Source of the DNA: an uncultured Muribaculaceae bacterium
GTDB lineage: Bacteria; Bacteroidota; Bacteroidia; Bacteroidales; Muribaculaceae
Assembly: GCA_910584365.1 (NCBI GenBank)
Contig: CAJUAF010000008.1
Location: 1 to 64,000 of the forward strand
Direction of reading: 5' to 3'
DNA: 64,000 nucleotides
Below, piece by piece: positions 23,936 through 32,855 of this stretch. The notes under the pieces were generated by a model. It was not told where the DNA came from and did not search any database. It was given only the letters and a program-made list of their open reading frames with translations. Position 1 is the stretch's first letter. Each line of letters opens with the position of its first letter. The translations under genes were made by a program, and so were the position numbers.

Positions 23936-25435
23936 TTATTGTTTCGACAGGGTCCATTCGGCTCCGGACTTTGTGTCCTTCACCGAGAAACCCAGTGCGG
24001 CCAGCTGGTCGCGGATAAGATCGGAAGTAGCCCAGTCTTTTTTCGTCTTGGCCTCGGAACGGATTTTCAGAAGCAGATCCACGGCTCCGCGGTAAGGCTC
24101 CAGGGCGTCGGCTCCTTCGCCTGCGGCTCCGGCCTGTTCGTCGGTCATCCCGAGGATGTCGAAAAAGTATGTGCTGTAAATCTCGCGCAGCCGGTCTATG
24201 TCGGCGGCTGTCCCTTTAACATGGCCGTCGTGGATTTTGTTCACCAGGGAGGCGGCCTCGAACAGACGCGCGATCACAATCGGGGTGTTCAGGTCATCGT
24301 CCATCGCCTCCTGACATTCGCGGGCTATGCGCTCCGTGTCTGCGGCGATGTCCGAAGTGTCGGAAGGCTTCAGGGACCCCAGTCTGCGCCATCCGTCAAG
24401 GAGGCGTTCAAGGGCTTTTTCGGCGGCCTGGAGGGCTTCGTTGGAGAAGTCCACCGTCGAACGGTAATGGGCCATGAGGATAAACAGGCGGATGGTCATC
24501 GGCGAGTAGGCCTTGTCGAGCTTCGGATGCGAACCGGTGAAGAATTCGTCGAGGGTGATGAAGTTTCCCAGGGATTTGCCCATTTTCTGGCCGTTGATGG
24601 TAATCATGTTGTTGTGCATCCAGTAGTGTACCGAGTCCTTGCCGTTACGGGCCACGGTCTGGGCGATCTCACACTCGTGATGGGGGAATTTCAGGTCGAT
24701 ACCGCCGCCGTGGATGTCGAATTCCGCGCCGAGATATTTCTCGCTCATCGTGGAACATTCCAGGTGCCAGCCGGGGAACCCGTCGCTCCAGGGGGAAGGC
24801 CAGCGCATGATATGCTCCGGAGCGGCCTTTTTCCAGAGGGCGAAGTCCGTCGGATGGTGCTTCTCCGACTGTCCGTCGAGGGCGCGGGTCTCCGAAAGCA
24901 GTTCGTCGATATTGCGTCCCGAGAGCTTGCCGTAATGATGGGCGGCGTTGTAGGCCGGCACGTCGAAATATACCGACCCGTTGCTCTCGTAGGCGAATCC
25001 GGCCTCGAGGATTTTTTTGATGTATTCTATCTGCTCGATGATGTGGCCCGATGCGTGCGGCTCGATCGAGGGGGGCAGCACGTTCAGGCGTTCCATCGCC
25101 TTGTGGTAACGGTTGAGGTAATGCTGCACGACCTCCATAGGCTCCAGCTGTTCCAGACGCGCCTTTTTGGCGATTTTGTCTTCCCCCTCGTCGGCGTCAT
25201 GCTCCAGGTGGCCTACGTCGGTGATGTTGCGGACATAGCGCACCTTGTAGCCCAGCCAGGTGAGATAGCGGAACAGTACGTCGAAGGTGATTGCCGGACG
25301 GGCGTGGCCGAGATGGCCGTCGCCGTAGACCGTCGGCCCACAGACATACATTCCTACTCTGCCTTCATGAATCGGGCGGAAAATTTCTTTGTTGCGTGAC
25401 AGGGAGTTATAAATCAACAGGTTGTTGGGTTTCAT
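23936..25435 (-). CDS. cysS: Cysteinyl-tRNA synthetase
   Basis: This 499-residue class I synthetase attaches cysteine to tRNA-Cys. It has the zinc and HIGH region MYVCGPTVYGDGHLGHARP, zinc ligands in HLECSTMS and FPHHECE, and the KMSKS equivalent KMGKSLGNF, followed by a helical anticodon-binding domain and the C-terminal segment SDLIRDQLAALGFSVKDT. Length is typical. Its cognate tRNA-Cys gene is also in this window, at the far right end, but there is no sign that the two are linked in regulation. Confidence 0.97.
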   Translation of the reverse strand: MKPNNLLIYNSLSRNKEIFRPIHEGRVGMYVCGPTVYGDGHLGHARPAITFDVLFRYLTWLGYKVRYVRNITDVGHLEHDADEGEDKIAKKARLEQLEPMEVVQHYLNRYHKAMERLNVLPPSIEPHASGHIIEQIEYIKKILEAGFAYESNGSVYFDVPAYNAAHHYGKLSGRNIDELLSETRALDGQSEKHHPTDFALWKKAAPEHIMRWPSPWSDGFPGWHLECSTMSEKYLGAEFDIHGGGIDLKFPHHECEIAQTVARNGKDSVHYWMHNNMITINGQKMGKSLGNFITLDEFFTGSHPKLDKAYSPMTIRLFILMAHYRSTVDFSNEALQAAEKALERLLDGWRRLGSLKPSDTSDIAADTERIARECQEAMDDDLNTPIVIARLFEAASLVNKIHDGHVKGTAADIDRLREIYSTYFFDILGMTDEQAGAAGEGADALEPYRGAVDLLLKIRSEAKTKKDWATSDLIRDQLAALGFSVKDTKSGAEWTLSKQ

Positions 25436-25487
25436 CGGTTCTGCTGGAAATGGTGGAGGATTGACGATTGCCGTGTAAGATGTACCG

Positions 25488-25524
25488 TTCAGGCGCGGCT
25501 TCCCGGAAGAAAGCCGCGCCTGAA
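25488..25524. terminator. Hairpin between DUF3467 gene and cysS
   Basis: TTCAGGCGCGGCTT (25488-25501) pairs with AAGCCGCGCCTGAA (25511-25524). It lies just past the DUF3467 stop on the minus strand. There is no T tract, so termination is plausible but unproven. Confidence 0.55.
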
Positions 25525-25540
25525 GGTGTAGGGTATTGTA

Positions 25541-25840
25541 TTAAGCCTGGAAGGGGTTGGCGTCGTTGTTCTTGGGCACCTTACGCTCGATTTCGCCGTA
25601 GGTGTTCTCATACTTCTGGATGTTGTCGCGCAGAGCGAACAGGAGGTTCTTGGCGTTCTCCGGGTTCATGATTACGCGGGTGTTGACACGCGCCTGGGGC
25701 ATATTGGGAGAAACGGCGATGAAATCCAGGAAGAATTCGCCGGGAGTGTGGGCGATTACAGCGAGGTTGGCATAGTTGCCGGAAGCTACTTCGGGAGTCA
25801 GCTCGATTTTGATTTCGTTTTGTTTGTTGTTATCTGCCAT
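25541..25840 (-). CDS. DUF3467 family protein
   Basis: This 99-residue acidic protein matches the DUF3467 pattern: IKIELTPEVASGNYANLAVIAHTPGEFFLDFIAV, then ARVNTRVIMNPENAKNLLFAL and a C-terminal YGEIERKVP. The family is small, cytoplasmic and frequent in Bacteroidetes; its role is unknown. The gene stands alone, with its own promoter about 115 nt upstream and hairpins on both sides, so it is an independent transcript. Confidence 0.9.
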   Translation of the reverse strand: MADNNKQNEIKIELTPEVASGNYANLAVIAHTPGEFFLDFIAVSPNMPQARVNTRVIMNPENAKNLLFALRDNIQKYENTYGEIERKVPKNNDANPFQA

Positions 25841-25954
25841 GACAGTGGTTCGTCTTTAGGAAGCTGTATTTTCTGTTGTTTCTGGCACAGCTTCGGGTGA
25901 ATAAATCAGGGAATGAAGTCCGTATGCGCGGCCGCATATCCGGGCTTGCTTGGA

Positions 25955-25986
25955 CAAAGGTAGCAAATATAATGCCAACCACCAAC
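25955..25986 (-). promoter_or_regulatory. Promoter of the DUF3467 gene
   Basis: On the minus strand GTTG (complement of 25983-25986), 20 nt, TACCTTTG (complement of 25955-25962). The -7 element is a full match and the -33 matches three of four. The leader is about 110 nt. Confidence 0.65.
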
Positions 25987-25993
25987 TTTTTAG

Positions 25994-26030
25994 CAAAAAT
26001 TACAGCTGAGGGTTGCCTCAGCTGTAATTT
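25994..26030 (-). terminator. Rho-independent terminator of the outer-membrane barrel gene
   Basis: AAATTACAGCTGAGG (25997-26011) and CCTCAGCTGTAATTT (26016-26030) form a perfect 15-bp stem with loop GTTG. On the minus strand it runs into TTTTTGC, 26 nt past the stop at 26056. Confidence 0.85.
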
Positions 26031-26055
26031 CCGACACAGCGTGTCATGTCATGAA

Positions 26056-28881
26056 TCAGCGCGGGGGACGGCCCGGTCCGCCGGGGCCTCGTCCGGGAGG
26101 ACCCCACCGGCGCTCGGTGCGCGAGGCCGGCTCGTTGCCCTTGCCGAAGGTGTTGAAGCGGTAGGTGAAGGTCAGCATGAAGTAGCGCGTCAGGGAATTG
26201 TATTCCGTGTCGTCGATATAGTTGGCTGTGACTGACCGGCGCACGTTCTGTTTCTGCTGGAGCAGGTCGTAGACCTTGAGCATGACGGTGGCGGCGCGTC
26301 CCGGGAGGAACTGATAGGAGATGGAGGCGTTCCACATCCACTGGTCTTCGTTGAATCCCTCGGCGTAGCCCTTCGAGGCGGAGTAATTCAGGTCGGTGGC
26401 AAGCACCAGGCCGAAGGGGGTATAATAGGTGCCGTTGAAACCGGCTCCGTAGTTGTGGATTGTCGGAGTGGAGACGGCGTCGATGGAGTTGAACGTCTTG
26501 TTGAAGCGGTAGAAGGGACGGATTTCCAGCTCCAGATTTGTCGGGCGGAAGGCCAGCGAGGGGGATTCGGCAACCATCAGGGTGCGCGAACAGTTCTTCT
26601 CGCCGTTGTTGTAGCCCATGTTCTGGTTGAACATCATGAAGACGTTGTTGTTGAAGCTCCATGCCTTTGTGCTTCCGAAAGGCTGTGAGAACATATTCAT
26701 CACACGGAGGTTCCAGACGCCGCCGACGTTCTCGTAGGTTGTTGTGCGGCCGCCGGTCACCCGGTTGTAGTCGGTACGCGAGATGATGGAATTCTGTGTC
26801 ACCTGTGCGTCGGCCATCGACATGATGGAACTCTGGCGCTCGGGGTTGTATTTCTGGAAACGCAGGCGTATGTTGTGGGAGAAGGTCGGCTTCAGCATGG
26901 GGTTACCGACAATGACGTTCAGCGGATTGGAGTAATCCACCACGGGCTGCAGCTGGGTCATCGAGGGCTGCGAGGAGCGGCCGTGATAGAACAGGTTGAG
27001 CGAACTCTGTTTGTCGAACTTGTAGCGGAAGCGCATGAACGGAGCGAAATTCCATACCCAACGCTCGGGGATGCTCTTGGCGCCGTGGATGAGGTTGGTC
27101 GATTTCGACATCGAAGGAACCAGCGACAGGCCGACGTCGAGATTGTATTTCGCGGCTACTTTCTTATAGCCCAGCCGGAATTCCTGCGTCATGAAATTGT
27201 TGCGGAAGCTGTTGGAGAGGGAATCGGAGTATTCCATCGGGCCGAGAATTACGTCGTAGGGGTTCTCGCCGAGATTATAGGGATCTACGGGAAGCTGCCG
27301 GTTGACGATCTTGTCGGAGTTGTTCCACCGGTACTGGAACCGGTAGCTGAACGTCAGGAAGTTGCCGTTCCTGACATTGCCCAGCGGCTCGGTCCAGCTT
27401 ACGCGGGCATTGATGGAGTTCGACCAGGTATGATTGTCGGCATACTGGTTGTAGAGGTCTATCGAGTCGGTGCCGAGCTTGTTGAGCAGGCGGTAGAAAT
27501 GGTTGTAGGAGAGCGACCGGTCATCTTCCCGGACGTTCGAGAAGCGGTAGTTGGCCATCACCGAGAAAGAGCGTCCGCGGCGTGACGCGAAGTTGTGGTT
27601 GTAGATAAGGCGTCCGCCCGCCTCATAGCTTCGTCCGAGCGAGGAGGAGGAATTTAGTGACCGGTTTACGCGCGGCAGACCGGGTTCGCCGGCAAAGAGG
27701 GTGTCGACCTCCAGGGAACGGCTGTCGTTCTGGTTGAAGGAGAAATTCGGACGGAAATCGAACGTGTTGAAAGAGTCCGGTTTCCATTCAATGCGGAAAT
27801 CGGCGCGTACATTGTGGCCTCTGTCGCGGGCATCGCTCATCGAGTTCTCGTATGATACGGAGTCGGGGAAGAGATACTGGCGGTTCTGGCGCTTGCGGGT
27901 GTCGCGGTCGGTGTGGGAGTACATGACATCACCTCCGACGCGGAAAATCTCCTCCTTGCCCACGTTGAAGTTTACGCCGAAGCTCTGGGAATTGTTGATC
28001 CCCTCGGTCCCTCCGAAGCGGCGGAAGCGGTTGCCGTTGCCGTCGGTGAATCCCAGGTCGTTGGTGTTGTTGGCCGAGCCGATGAACGTAATCTGATTTT
28101 CGTTCCAGAAGCGGTTGACGTTGAACGTGGCCTGATAGCGGTCATCCGTACCGTAACCGGCCTCCACGGTGCCGAACCATCCGTTTTTCATCCCTTTCTT
28201 TACGGTAAGGTTGATTACGGTCTCGTCCTCGCCGTCATCTACGCCCGTAAGACGCGACAGGTCGCTCTTGCGGTCCACTACCTGGAGTTTGTCGACCATG
28301 TTGACAGGCAGATTTTTCGACGCCACTTTGGGATCGTCGGCGAAGAATTCCTTGCCGTCGACAAGGATTTTTGTAACTTCCTTACCGTTGGCGGTGATTT
28401 TTCCGTCGGCGTCCACTTCCACTCCGGGAAGTCTCTTGAGCAGTTCCTCGACCACGGCGTTGGGCTGGGTCTTGTAGCTGTCGGCGTTGAACTCCACGGT
28501 ATCGGTCATCACCTTGATGGGGGTTTTCACTCCCACGGCCGTAACCTCTCCGAGGCTTATGGCGGCGTCCCCCAGGCGGAGTGTATCGGCGGTGACGTTC
28601 CTGTTGGAGACATTTATCTGGCGGTAACCTTTTCCGTAACCTATGTATGTTCCTTCCAGCAGGTATTTTCCTTGCCTGATTCCTTTCAGCGAGAATCTGC
28701 CGTCAAGGTCGGCGACCCCTCCGGCAATAAACGAAGAGTCGCGGGCCGACAGCAGCCTGATTGTAGCATCCGACAGAGGCTCCCCACCGTCGTCCGTGAT
28801 GACGCCGGAAACCGTATAGGCCCATGCGGCCAGGGCGGCCGGCAGAAGTACTGTCGCGAGAATGTGGCGTTTTAAAAACAT
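26056..28881 (-). CDS. Outer-membrane beta-barrel protein with CarboxypepD-like and plug domains (TonB-receptor family)
   Basis: I use the ATG at 28881, where a signal peptide starts (MFLKRHILATVLLPAALAAWA), giving 941 residues. A CarboxypepD_reg-like domain (about 22-105: VSGVITDDGGEPLSDATIRLL) is followed by a plug-like domain (about 120-225: ELLKRLPGVEVDADGKITANG, ILVDGKEFF) and a large barrel of the OMP_b-brl_3 type ending MLTFTYRFNTFGKG. It has a basic, Gly/Pro/Arg-rich tail (GPPGRGPGGPGRPPR) after the barrel. No SusD partner is adjacent, so it is probably not a SusCD glycan transporter. Its substrate is unknown. The gene is monocistronic by context, with a terminator at 25994-26030. Confidence 0.85.
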   Translation of the reverse strand: MFLKRHILATVLLPAALAAWAYTVSGVITDDGGEPLSDATIRLLSARDSSFIAGGVADLDGRFSLKGIRQGKYLLEGTYIGYGKGYRQINVSNRNVTADTLRLGDAAISLGEVTAVGVKTPIKVMTDTVEFNADSYKTQPNAVVEELLKRLPGVEVDADGKITANGKEVTKILVDGKEFFADDPKVASKNLPVNMVDKLQVVDRKSDLSRLTGVDDGEDETVINLTVKKGMKNGWFGTVEAGYGTDDRYQATFNVNRFWNENQITFIGSANNTNDLGFTDGNGNRFRRFGGTEGINNSQSFGVNFNVGKEEIFRVGGDVMYSHTDRDTRKRQNRQYLFPDSVSYENSMSDARDRGHNVRADFRIEWKPDSFNTFDFRPNFSFNQNDSRSLEVDTLFAGEPGLPRVNRSLNSSSSLGRSYEAGGRLIYNHNFASRRGRSFSVMANYRFSNVREDDRSLSYNHFYRLLNKLGTDSIDLYNQYADNHTWSNSINARVSWTEPLGNVRNGNFLTFSYRFQYRWNNSDKIVNRQLPVDPYNLGENPYDVILGPMEYSDSLSNSFRNNFMTQEFRLGYKKVAAKYNLDVGLSLVPSMSKSTNLIHGAKSIPERWVWNFAPFMRFRYKFDKQSSLNLFYHGRSSQPSMTQLQPVVDYSNPLNVIVGNPMLKPTFSHNIRLRFQKYNPERQSSIMSMADAQVTQNSIISRTDYNRVTGGRTTTYENVGGVWNLRVMNMFSQPFGSTKAWSFNNNVFMMFNQNMGYNNGEKNCSRTLMVAESPSLAFRPTNLELEIRPFYRFNKTFNSIDAVSTPTIHNYGAGFNGTYYTPFGLVLATDLNYSASKGYAEGFNEDQWMWNASISYQFLPGRAATVMLKVYDLLQQKQNVRRSVTANYIDDTEYNSLTRYFMLTFTYRFNTFGKGNEPASRTERRWGPPGRGPGGPGRPPR

Positions 28882-28913
28882 ATCGAATAGTTGAAAGTTT
28901 CGAAACTCTGACG

Positions 28914-28921
28914 CAAAATTA
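28914..28921 (-). promoter_or_regulatory. -7 element upstream of the outer-membrane barrel gene
   Basis: TAATTTTG on the minus strand (complement of 28914-28921), 32 nt upstream of the ATG at 28881. No clear -33 TTTG. Its position supports the downstream start over the 28938 alternative, which lies upstream of it. The rest of 28922-29149 shows no gene. Confidence 0.5.
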
Positions 28922-29149
28922 CGGAATAAGTTTAACACCTCCTGGGTGTAATCGGACCAATCCCCATTGTCAATCGAAAAACCCCCGCCGGGTCTGATTT
29001 TTTAACATTTCGCAACGTGCGGCAGACTGCCCCGTGGCGCTATGGATGTAAAATACCCCCCGGAGTCAGCCGAGGATTCTCAGTCCTTGCCGGTTCCGGG
29101 GGATAAATGTCGTATGTGATCCCTTTTTGGGGGATGTCAGCCGGGACGA

Positions 29150-30094
29150 TTATTTTGCGGCAGCCTTGTCAGCAGCTGCAGCGGGGGCTGCGGCGGGAGC
29201 GGGCTGCACATCGGCGATTTCGATGTCGAAGACCAGGGTCTCGTTCGGGCCGATGAGGTTGCCGGCGCCGTCAAGTCCGTAGGCGAGTTCGCCGGGGATG
29301 ATGACGGTCATCTTGCCTCCCTTGCCGAGCATCGTGAGGGCTTCGTTGAAGCCGGGGATGAAGGCGGAAGCGGAGGAAGTGTAGGGGTTACCCTTTGTCT
29401 CGTCGAAGACCGTGCCGTCCACTTTCTTTCCCTTGTAGAAGATGGAAACCTTGTCGGCGGGCTGCACTTTGGGAGCTGCGCCGGGGTTCTCGATTTTGTA
29501 GACGATACCGCTGGGAGCTTTGGTGTAGCCTTCCTTGAGAGCCTTCTCGGCGTAGGCCTGTCCGGCTGCCAGGTTGTCTTTGTTCTCCTGGGACTCGGCT
29601 ATTTTCTTCTGCTCGATTTCGCGGGCGCGATCCTGGAGCTGCTGGTAAGCGGCCTGATAGGCTTCGTAGTATTCCTCGGCGGAAGCTACGGAATCCTTTT
29701 CGTAGACAGCCTTGAAAGAATTGTAGACCACTTTCGGGTCAACGGGATAATTGTAGTTCTGGGAAACGCCCATGATCGGCTGGAGAAGCTGCAGACCGAG
29801 CTGTACGCCCTGATAGTAGGCCATCTTGGAAGTGTCGGACTCGAGGACGGAACGGAGACCGGCCAGGAAGTCATCTTTTTTGAACTTGGCGAGTTCCTCA
29901 GGGGTCATCTGAGCTTTCATGCGCAGGAAGTTGGCGTTCTGCTGTGCGCCGGCGAATTCGCCGAGGGTGGTTGCCAGGGTGTCTGCGAAAGCCTTTTCCT
30001 CAGCCGTAGCGGAAGAGGAACCTTTGTCGCCGCAGGATGTCAGTGAACCGCCTACCAGAGCGGCCACACCGAGAGAAAGAATGAGTTTTTTCAT
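29150..30094 (-). CDS. FKBP-type peptidyl-prolyl isomerase lipoprotein
   Basis: This 314-residue protein has a lipobox LTSC (Cys about 21), a helical FKBP_N dimerisation region (about 30-185, with GVQLGLQLLQPI and REIEQKKIAESQENKDN) and a C-terminal FKBP domain (about 195-295: PADKVSIFYKGKKVDGTVFD, FIPGFNEALTMLGKGGKM, IPGELAYGLDG). It should assist folding of envelope proteins from a membrane-anchored position. The tail is an Ala/Pro-rich repeat (APAAAPAAAADKAAAK). It is the last of three tandem FKBP genes, 26 nt after the middle one. Confidence 0.92.
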   Translation of the reverse strand: MKKLILSLGVAALVGGSLTSCGDKGSSSATAEEKAFADTLATTLGEFAGAQQNANFLRMKAQMTPEELAKFKKDDFLAGLRSVLESDTSKMAYYQGVQLGLQLLQPIMGVSQNYNYPVDPKVVYNSFKAVYEKDSVASAEEYYEAYQAAYQQLQDRAREIEQKKIAESQENKDNLAAGQAYAEKALKEGYTKAPSGIVYKIENPGAAPKVQPADKVSIFYKGKKVDGTVFDETKGNPYTSSASAFIPGFNEALTMLGKGGKMTVIIPGELAYGLDGAGNLIGPNETLVFDIEIADVQPAPAAAPAAAADKAAAK

Positions 30095-30120
30095 TTACTG
30101 TTGTTTATTATATTGGATTA

Positions 30121-31038
30121 TTATTTTTCTGAATCTGCCTGTGAGGGTGTGGCGGAGGGTATAACGTCCAGCAGGGTCACCTTGAAATCGAGGGCGGCTC
30201 CGGGAGGAATCACTCCGCCGCCGGCGCCCCGGTCGCCGTAGCCCAGCGATGCCGGAATATAGAGCCGGTAGGTACCACCCGGTTTCATCATCTTCAGTCC
30301 TTCGGAAAAACCGGGAACCACTCCGCTGACGGGGAGGTCTATCGGTTTTTCGGTGGAGTCGAAGACGGTGCCGTCGGCGAGGGAGCCGGTGTAAAGCACG
30401 CGGGCTGTATCCTGCGGACCGGGAGCCGCACCTTCCCCTTCGGTGATGACTTCAAACAGCAGTCCGGACGGAGTCTGGATTACTCCTTCCCGGGCTTTCT
30501 GTTTGTCGAGAAATGCCTGCTGGGATTCTGGCGTCAGAGGTTCGGGGGCAGGGTAGAGCTTGGCCATTGCCCCGTGGAGATAATTGTCGGCGCTTTTCTG
30601 GTCCATGCCGTAGGTGTCCCCTTTCAGGGCTCTCTCCAGCGCGGTCAGATAGCTTTCCGGGGTGATGGGAAATCCCATGGAGATCATTCCGTCGAGCCGG
30701 TCGAAGTTGGCCATCGCGCTTCTGACTCCGGCAAAATAGGGGTCCTCTTCATGCCGGATGGTGAAAGCGTGGCGCATCCCTTCGATAAACCTGGAGGCGG
30801 CCAGGCTGTCGTCCGGGAAATTCTCCCGGAGATAGGGCGCGAGATAGGAGGCCATCACCGTGGCATATGCGCGGTTGACCGAGTCCGCTTCTTCCGGCGA
30901 CAGCCTGACAGCGGTGGCGTATGCCTCCGCCGCTGCGGCTGGAGATGTTTCCGGAGAGGAGGCCGGCCCGGCGGCCTGTGCTATTGCTGCGGCGGAAAGG
31001 ATAATAGCTCCCGCCGCAGATAGTTTCAAGGATTTCAT
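30121..31038 (-). CDS. FKBP-type peptidyl-prolyl isomerase, periplasmic
   Basis: This 305-residue protein has a cleavable signal peptide (MKSLKLSAAGAIILSAAAIAQAAG) without lipobox, a helical N-terminal region (about 45-170) and a C-terminal FKBP domain (about 185-290: QDTARVLYTGSLADGTVFDS, VPGFSEGLKMMKPGGTYRLY, IPASLGYGDRGAGGGVIPPG). It is the middle gene of three; the first gene ends 25 nt upstream. The three share layout but differ in targeting, which suggests duplication followed by specialisation. Confidence 0.92.
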   Translation of the reverse strand: MKSLKLSAAGAIILSAAAIAQAAGPASSPETSPAAAAEAYATAVRLSPEEADSVNRAYATVMASYLAPYLRENFPDDSLAASRFIEGMRHAFTIRHEEDPYFAGVRSAMANFDRLDGMISMGFPITPESYLTALERALKGDTYGMDQKSADNYLHGAMAKLYPAPEPLTPESQQAFLDKQKAREGVIQTPSGLLFEVITEGEGAAPGPQDTARVLYTGSLADGTVFDSTEKPIDLPVSGVVPGFSEGLKMMKPGGTYRLYIPASLGYGDRGAGGGVIPPGAALDFKVTLLDVIPSATPSQADSEK

Positions 31039-31063
31039 GTCGGGAAATCTCCGCGTACGGTTC

Positions 31064-31693
31064 TTACTTCTTGTAGACCTTGAGAAGTTCCACGTCGAAC
31101 AGCAGGGTCTGGTTCGGGCCGATGGGACCGCCGGGAGTGCCGGCCGGCCCGTAGGCGAGGTTGGAGGGAATGAACAGACGCCACTTCGAGCCTTCCTTCA
31201 TCAGCTGCAGGGCCTCTACCCATCCGGGAATCACCTGGGTGACGCCGAAAGTGGCGGGAACGCCGCGGTCCACCGAGGAGTCGAATTTTGTGCCGTCGAG
31301 CAGGGTGCCGGTGTAATGAACCTCCACCTGATCCTGAGGGGAAGGCTGCTGGCCGTTCCCTTCCACGAGAACTTCATACTGCAGTCCCGAGGGAGTGGTC
31401 TTCACCTGGGCGCGCTTGCCGTTTTTCTCCAGGAATTCCTTGCCCTGAGCTTCGTTTACCTCCGCCATCTTGGCAGCTTCCTCTTTCTGGCGCGCTTCCA
31501 TTGCGGAGAAGAAAGCCTGGATCTCGGCTTTGGCTTCGTCGTATGTCATCTTTGGCTGCGAGCCGTTGAACACGGCGGCCACGCCGTCGGCGAAATCGCC
31601 GATATTGAGTTCCTGAATACCGGAGGCACGGAAATTGTTTCCCATGCTCAGTCCCAGCGCGTAGCTGATACGGTCTAATTTCTTTTCGTCCAT
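31064..31693 (-). CDS. FKBP-type peptidyl-prolyl isomerase (FklB/FkpA-like), no signal peptide
   Basis: The start at 31693 (MDEKKLDRISYALGLSMG) is the one expected for the FKBP_N domain and gives 209 residues; the frame extends upstream only into low-quality sequence. The N-terminal dimerisation region (1-95) is followed by an FKBP domain (about 105-207: QDQVEVHYTGTLLDGTKFDS, IPGWVEALQLMKEGSKWRLF, IPSNLAYGPAGTPG). With no export signal it is probably cytoplasmic, like FklB. It is the first gene of the tandem FKBP operon and lies behind a TAACTTTG element. Confidence 0.9.
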   Translation of the reverse strand: MDEKKLDRISYALGLSMGNNFRASGIQELNIGDFADGVAAVFNGSQPKMTYDEAKAEIQAFFSAMEARQKEEAAKMAEVNEAQGKEFLEKNGKRAQVKTTPSGLQYEVLVEGNGQQPSPQDQVEVHYTGTLLDGTKFDSSVDRGVPATFGVTQVIPGWVEALQLMKEGSKWRLFIPSNLAYGPAGTPGGPIGPNQTLLFDVELLKVYKK

Positions 31694-31777
31694 TGTTATA
31701 AATAAAATTGGGAATCTGCGGCTCCGCTCTTCCGGGGATGAGTCCTCCCCCGGGGCAGGACCGACAGGTTCAGTGTG

Positions 31778-31785
31778 CAAAGTTA
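31778..31785 (-). promoter_or_regulatory. -7 element of the FKBP operon
   Basis: TAACTTTG on the minus strand (complement of 31778-31785), about 85 nt upstream of the ATG at 31693; no convincing -33 element. The region 31694-32111 otherwise holds only this and the divergent pyrH promoter. Confidence 0.55.
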
Positions 31786-31964
31786 CGGGAAATTCTGCAA
31801 CAACCTTAACAATTTTAATAAAAAATCATTAAAACGCGTTGCCGGACTCCCACTATCAGTAATAAACGCTCCCCGCTAAGCGAATGTTTACCCTCTCTTC
31901 TATAAGATTGAATCCTTGGCGGGGCCCGGGGGAAGGGTTGAGGCGGCAAGATTTTGGGCGGAAT

Positions 31965-31996
31965 GTTGGAGGATTGGAAAATTTGACGTACTTTTG
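31965..31996 (+). promoter_or_regulatory. Promoter of the pyrH operon
   Basis: GTTG (31965-31968), 20 nt, TACTTTTG (31989-31996). It predicts a leader of about 110 nt before pyrH. Confidence 0.65.
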
Positions 31997-32111
31997 TAAA
32001 ATAGAAAGACTCCGGCGCAATCCGGGGATTGCTGCAGGATAATCCATGGAATCGGACCTGCGGGTATAAAATAATTTTGAACAGTTACTTATATTTCAGA
32101 TATTTCAGACT

Positions 32112-32822
32112 ATGCGAGCAAAATACAAGAGAGTCCTTCTCAAACTCAGCGGTGAATCCCTCATGGGGGAGCAGCATTACGGCATCGATCCCGTGCGTCT
32201 GGGAGAATATGCCGCCCAGATTAAGGCTGTCGTCGAGACCGGAGTGCAGGTAGCCATTGTAATCGGCGGCGGAAATATTTTCCGCGGAATGCAGGGAGCC
32301 GCCAAAGGCTTCGACCGCGTAAAGGGGGACCAGATGGGAATGCTCGCCACGGTCATCAACTCCCTGGCCCTCAGTTCGGCCCTGGAAGCCATCGGACAGA
32401 AAGCCCAGGTGTTTACCGCCATCGCCATGCACCCCATAGGGAACCATTACAGCAAATGGCGCGCTATCGAGGCGATGGAGAACGGTCAGGTGGCCATCCT
32501 TTCAGGAGGCACCGGCAATCCTTTCTTCACCACCGACACCGGCGCCGCCCTCCGTGGAGTCGAGGTCGAGGCCGACGTGATGCTCAAGGGAACCCGTGTG
32601 GACGGTATCTATACCGCCGACCCCGAGAAAGACCCCACTGCAACGAAGTTCTCCGAAATCACCTACGACGAGGTATATACCCGCGGCCTGAAAGTCATGG
32701 ACCTTACGGCCACGGCCCTCTGCAAGGAGAACCATCTGCCGATTGTCGTCTTCGATATGGACACCGTCGGCAACCTCGGGAAAGTGCTTGCCGGGGAGCC
32801 TATCGGGACATTAGTCTATTAA
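32112..32822 (+). CDS. pyrH: UMP kinase
   Basis: This 236-residue amino-acid-kinase-fold enzyme phosphorylates UMP to UDP. It shows KRVLLKLSGESLMG, the nucleotide loop IVIGGGNIFRG, the UMP-binding GDQMGMLATVINSLAL, GGTGNPFFTTDTGAALR, and VDGIYTADPEKDPTA. Length is normal. It leads the pyrH-frr pair (33-nt gap), a conserved arrangement in many bacteria; the following genes run in the same direction with small gaps and may be one long transcript ending at the large hairpin after ruvC. Confidence 0.97.
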   Translation: MRAKYKRVLLKLSGESLMGEQHYGIDPVRLGEYAAQIKAVVETGVQVAIVIGGGNIFRGMQGAAKGFDRVKGDQMGMLATVINSLALSSALEAIGQKAQVFTAIAMHPIGNHYSKWRAIEAMENGQVAILSGGTGNPFFTTDTGAALRGVEVEADVMLKGTRVDGIYTADPEKDPTATKFSEITYDEVYTRGLKVMDLTATALCKENHLPIVVFDMDTVGNLGKVLAGEPIGTLVY

Positions 32823-32855
32823 TCCGCTGAATATTAACAAATATACCATATAACC

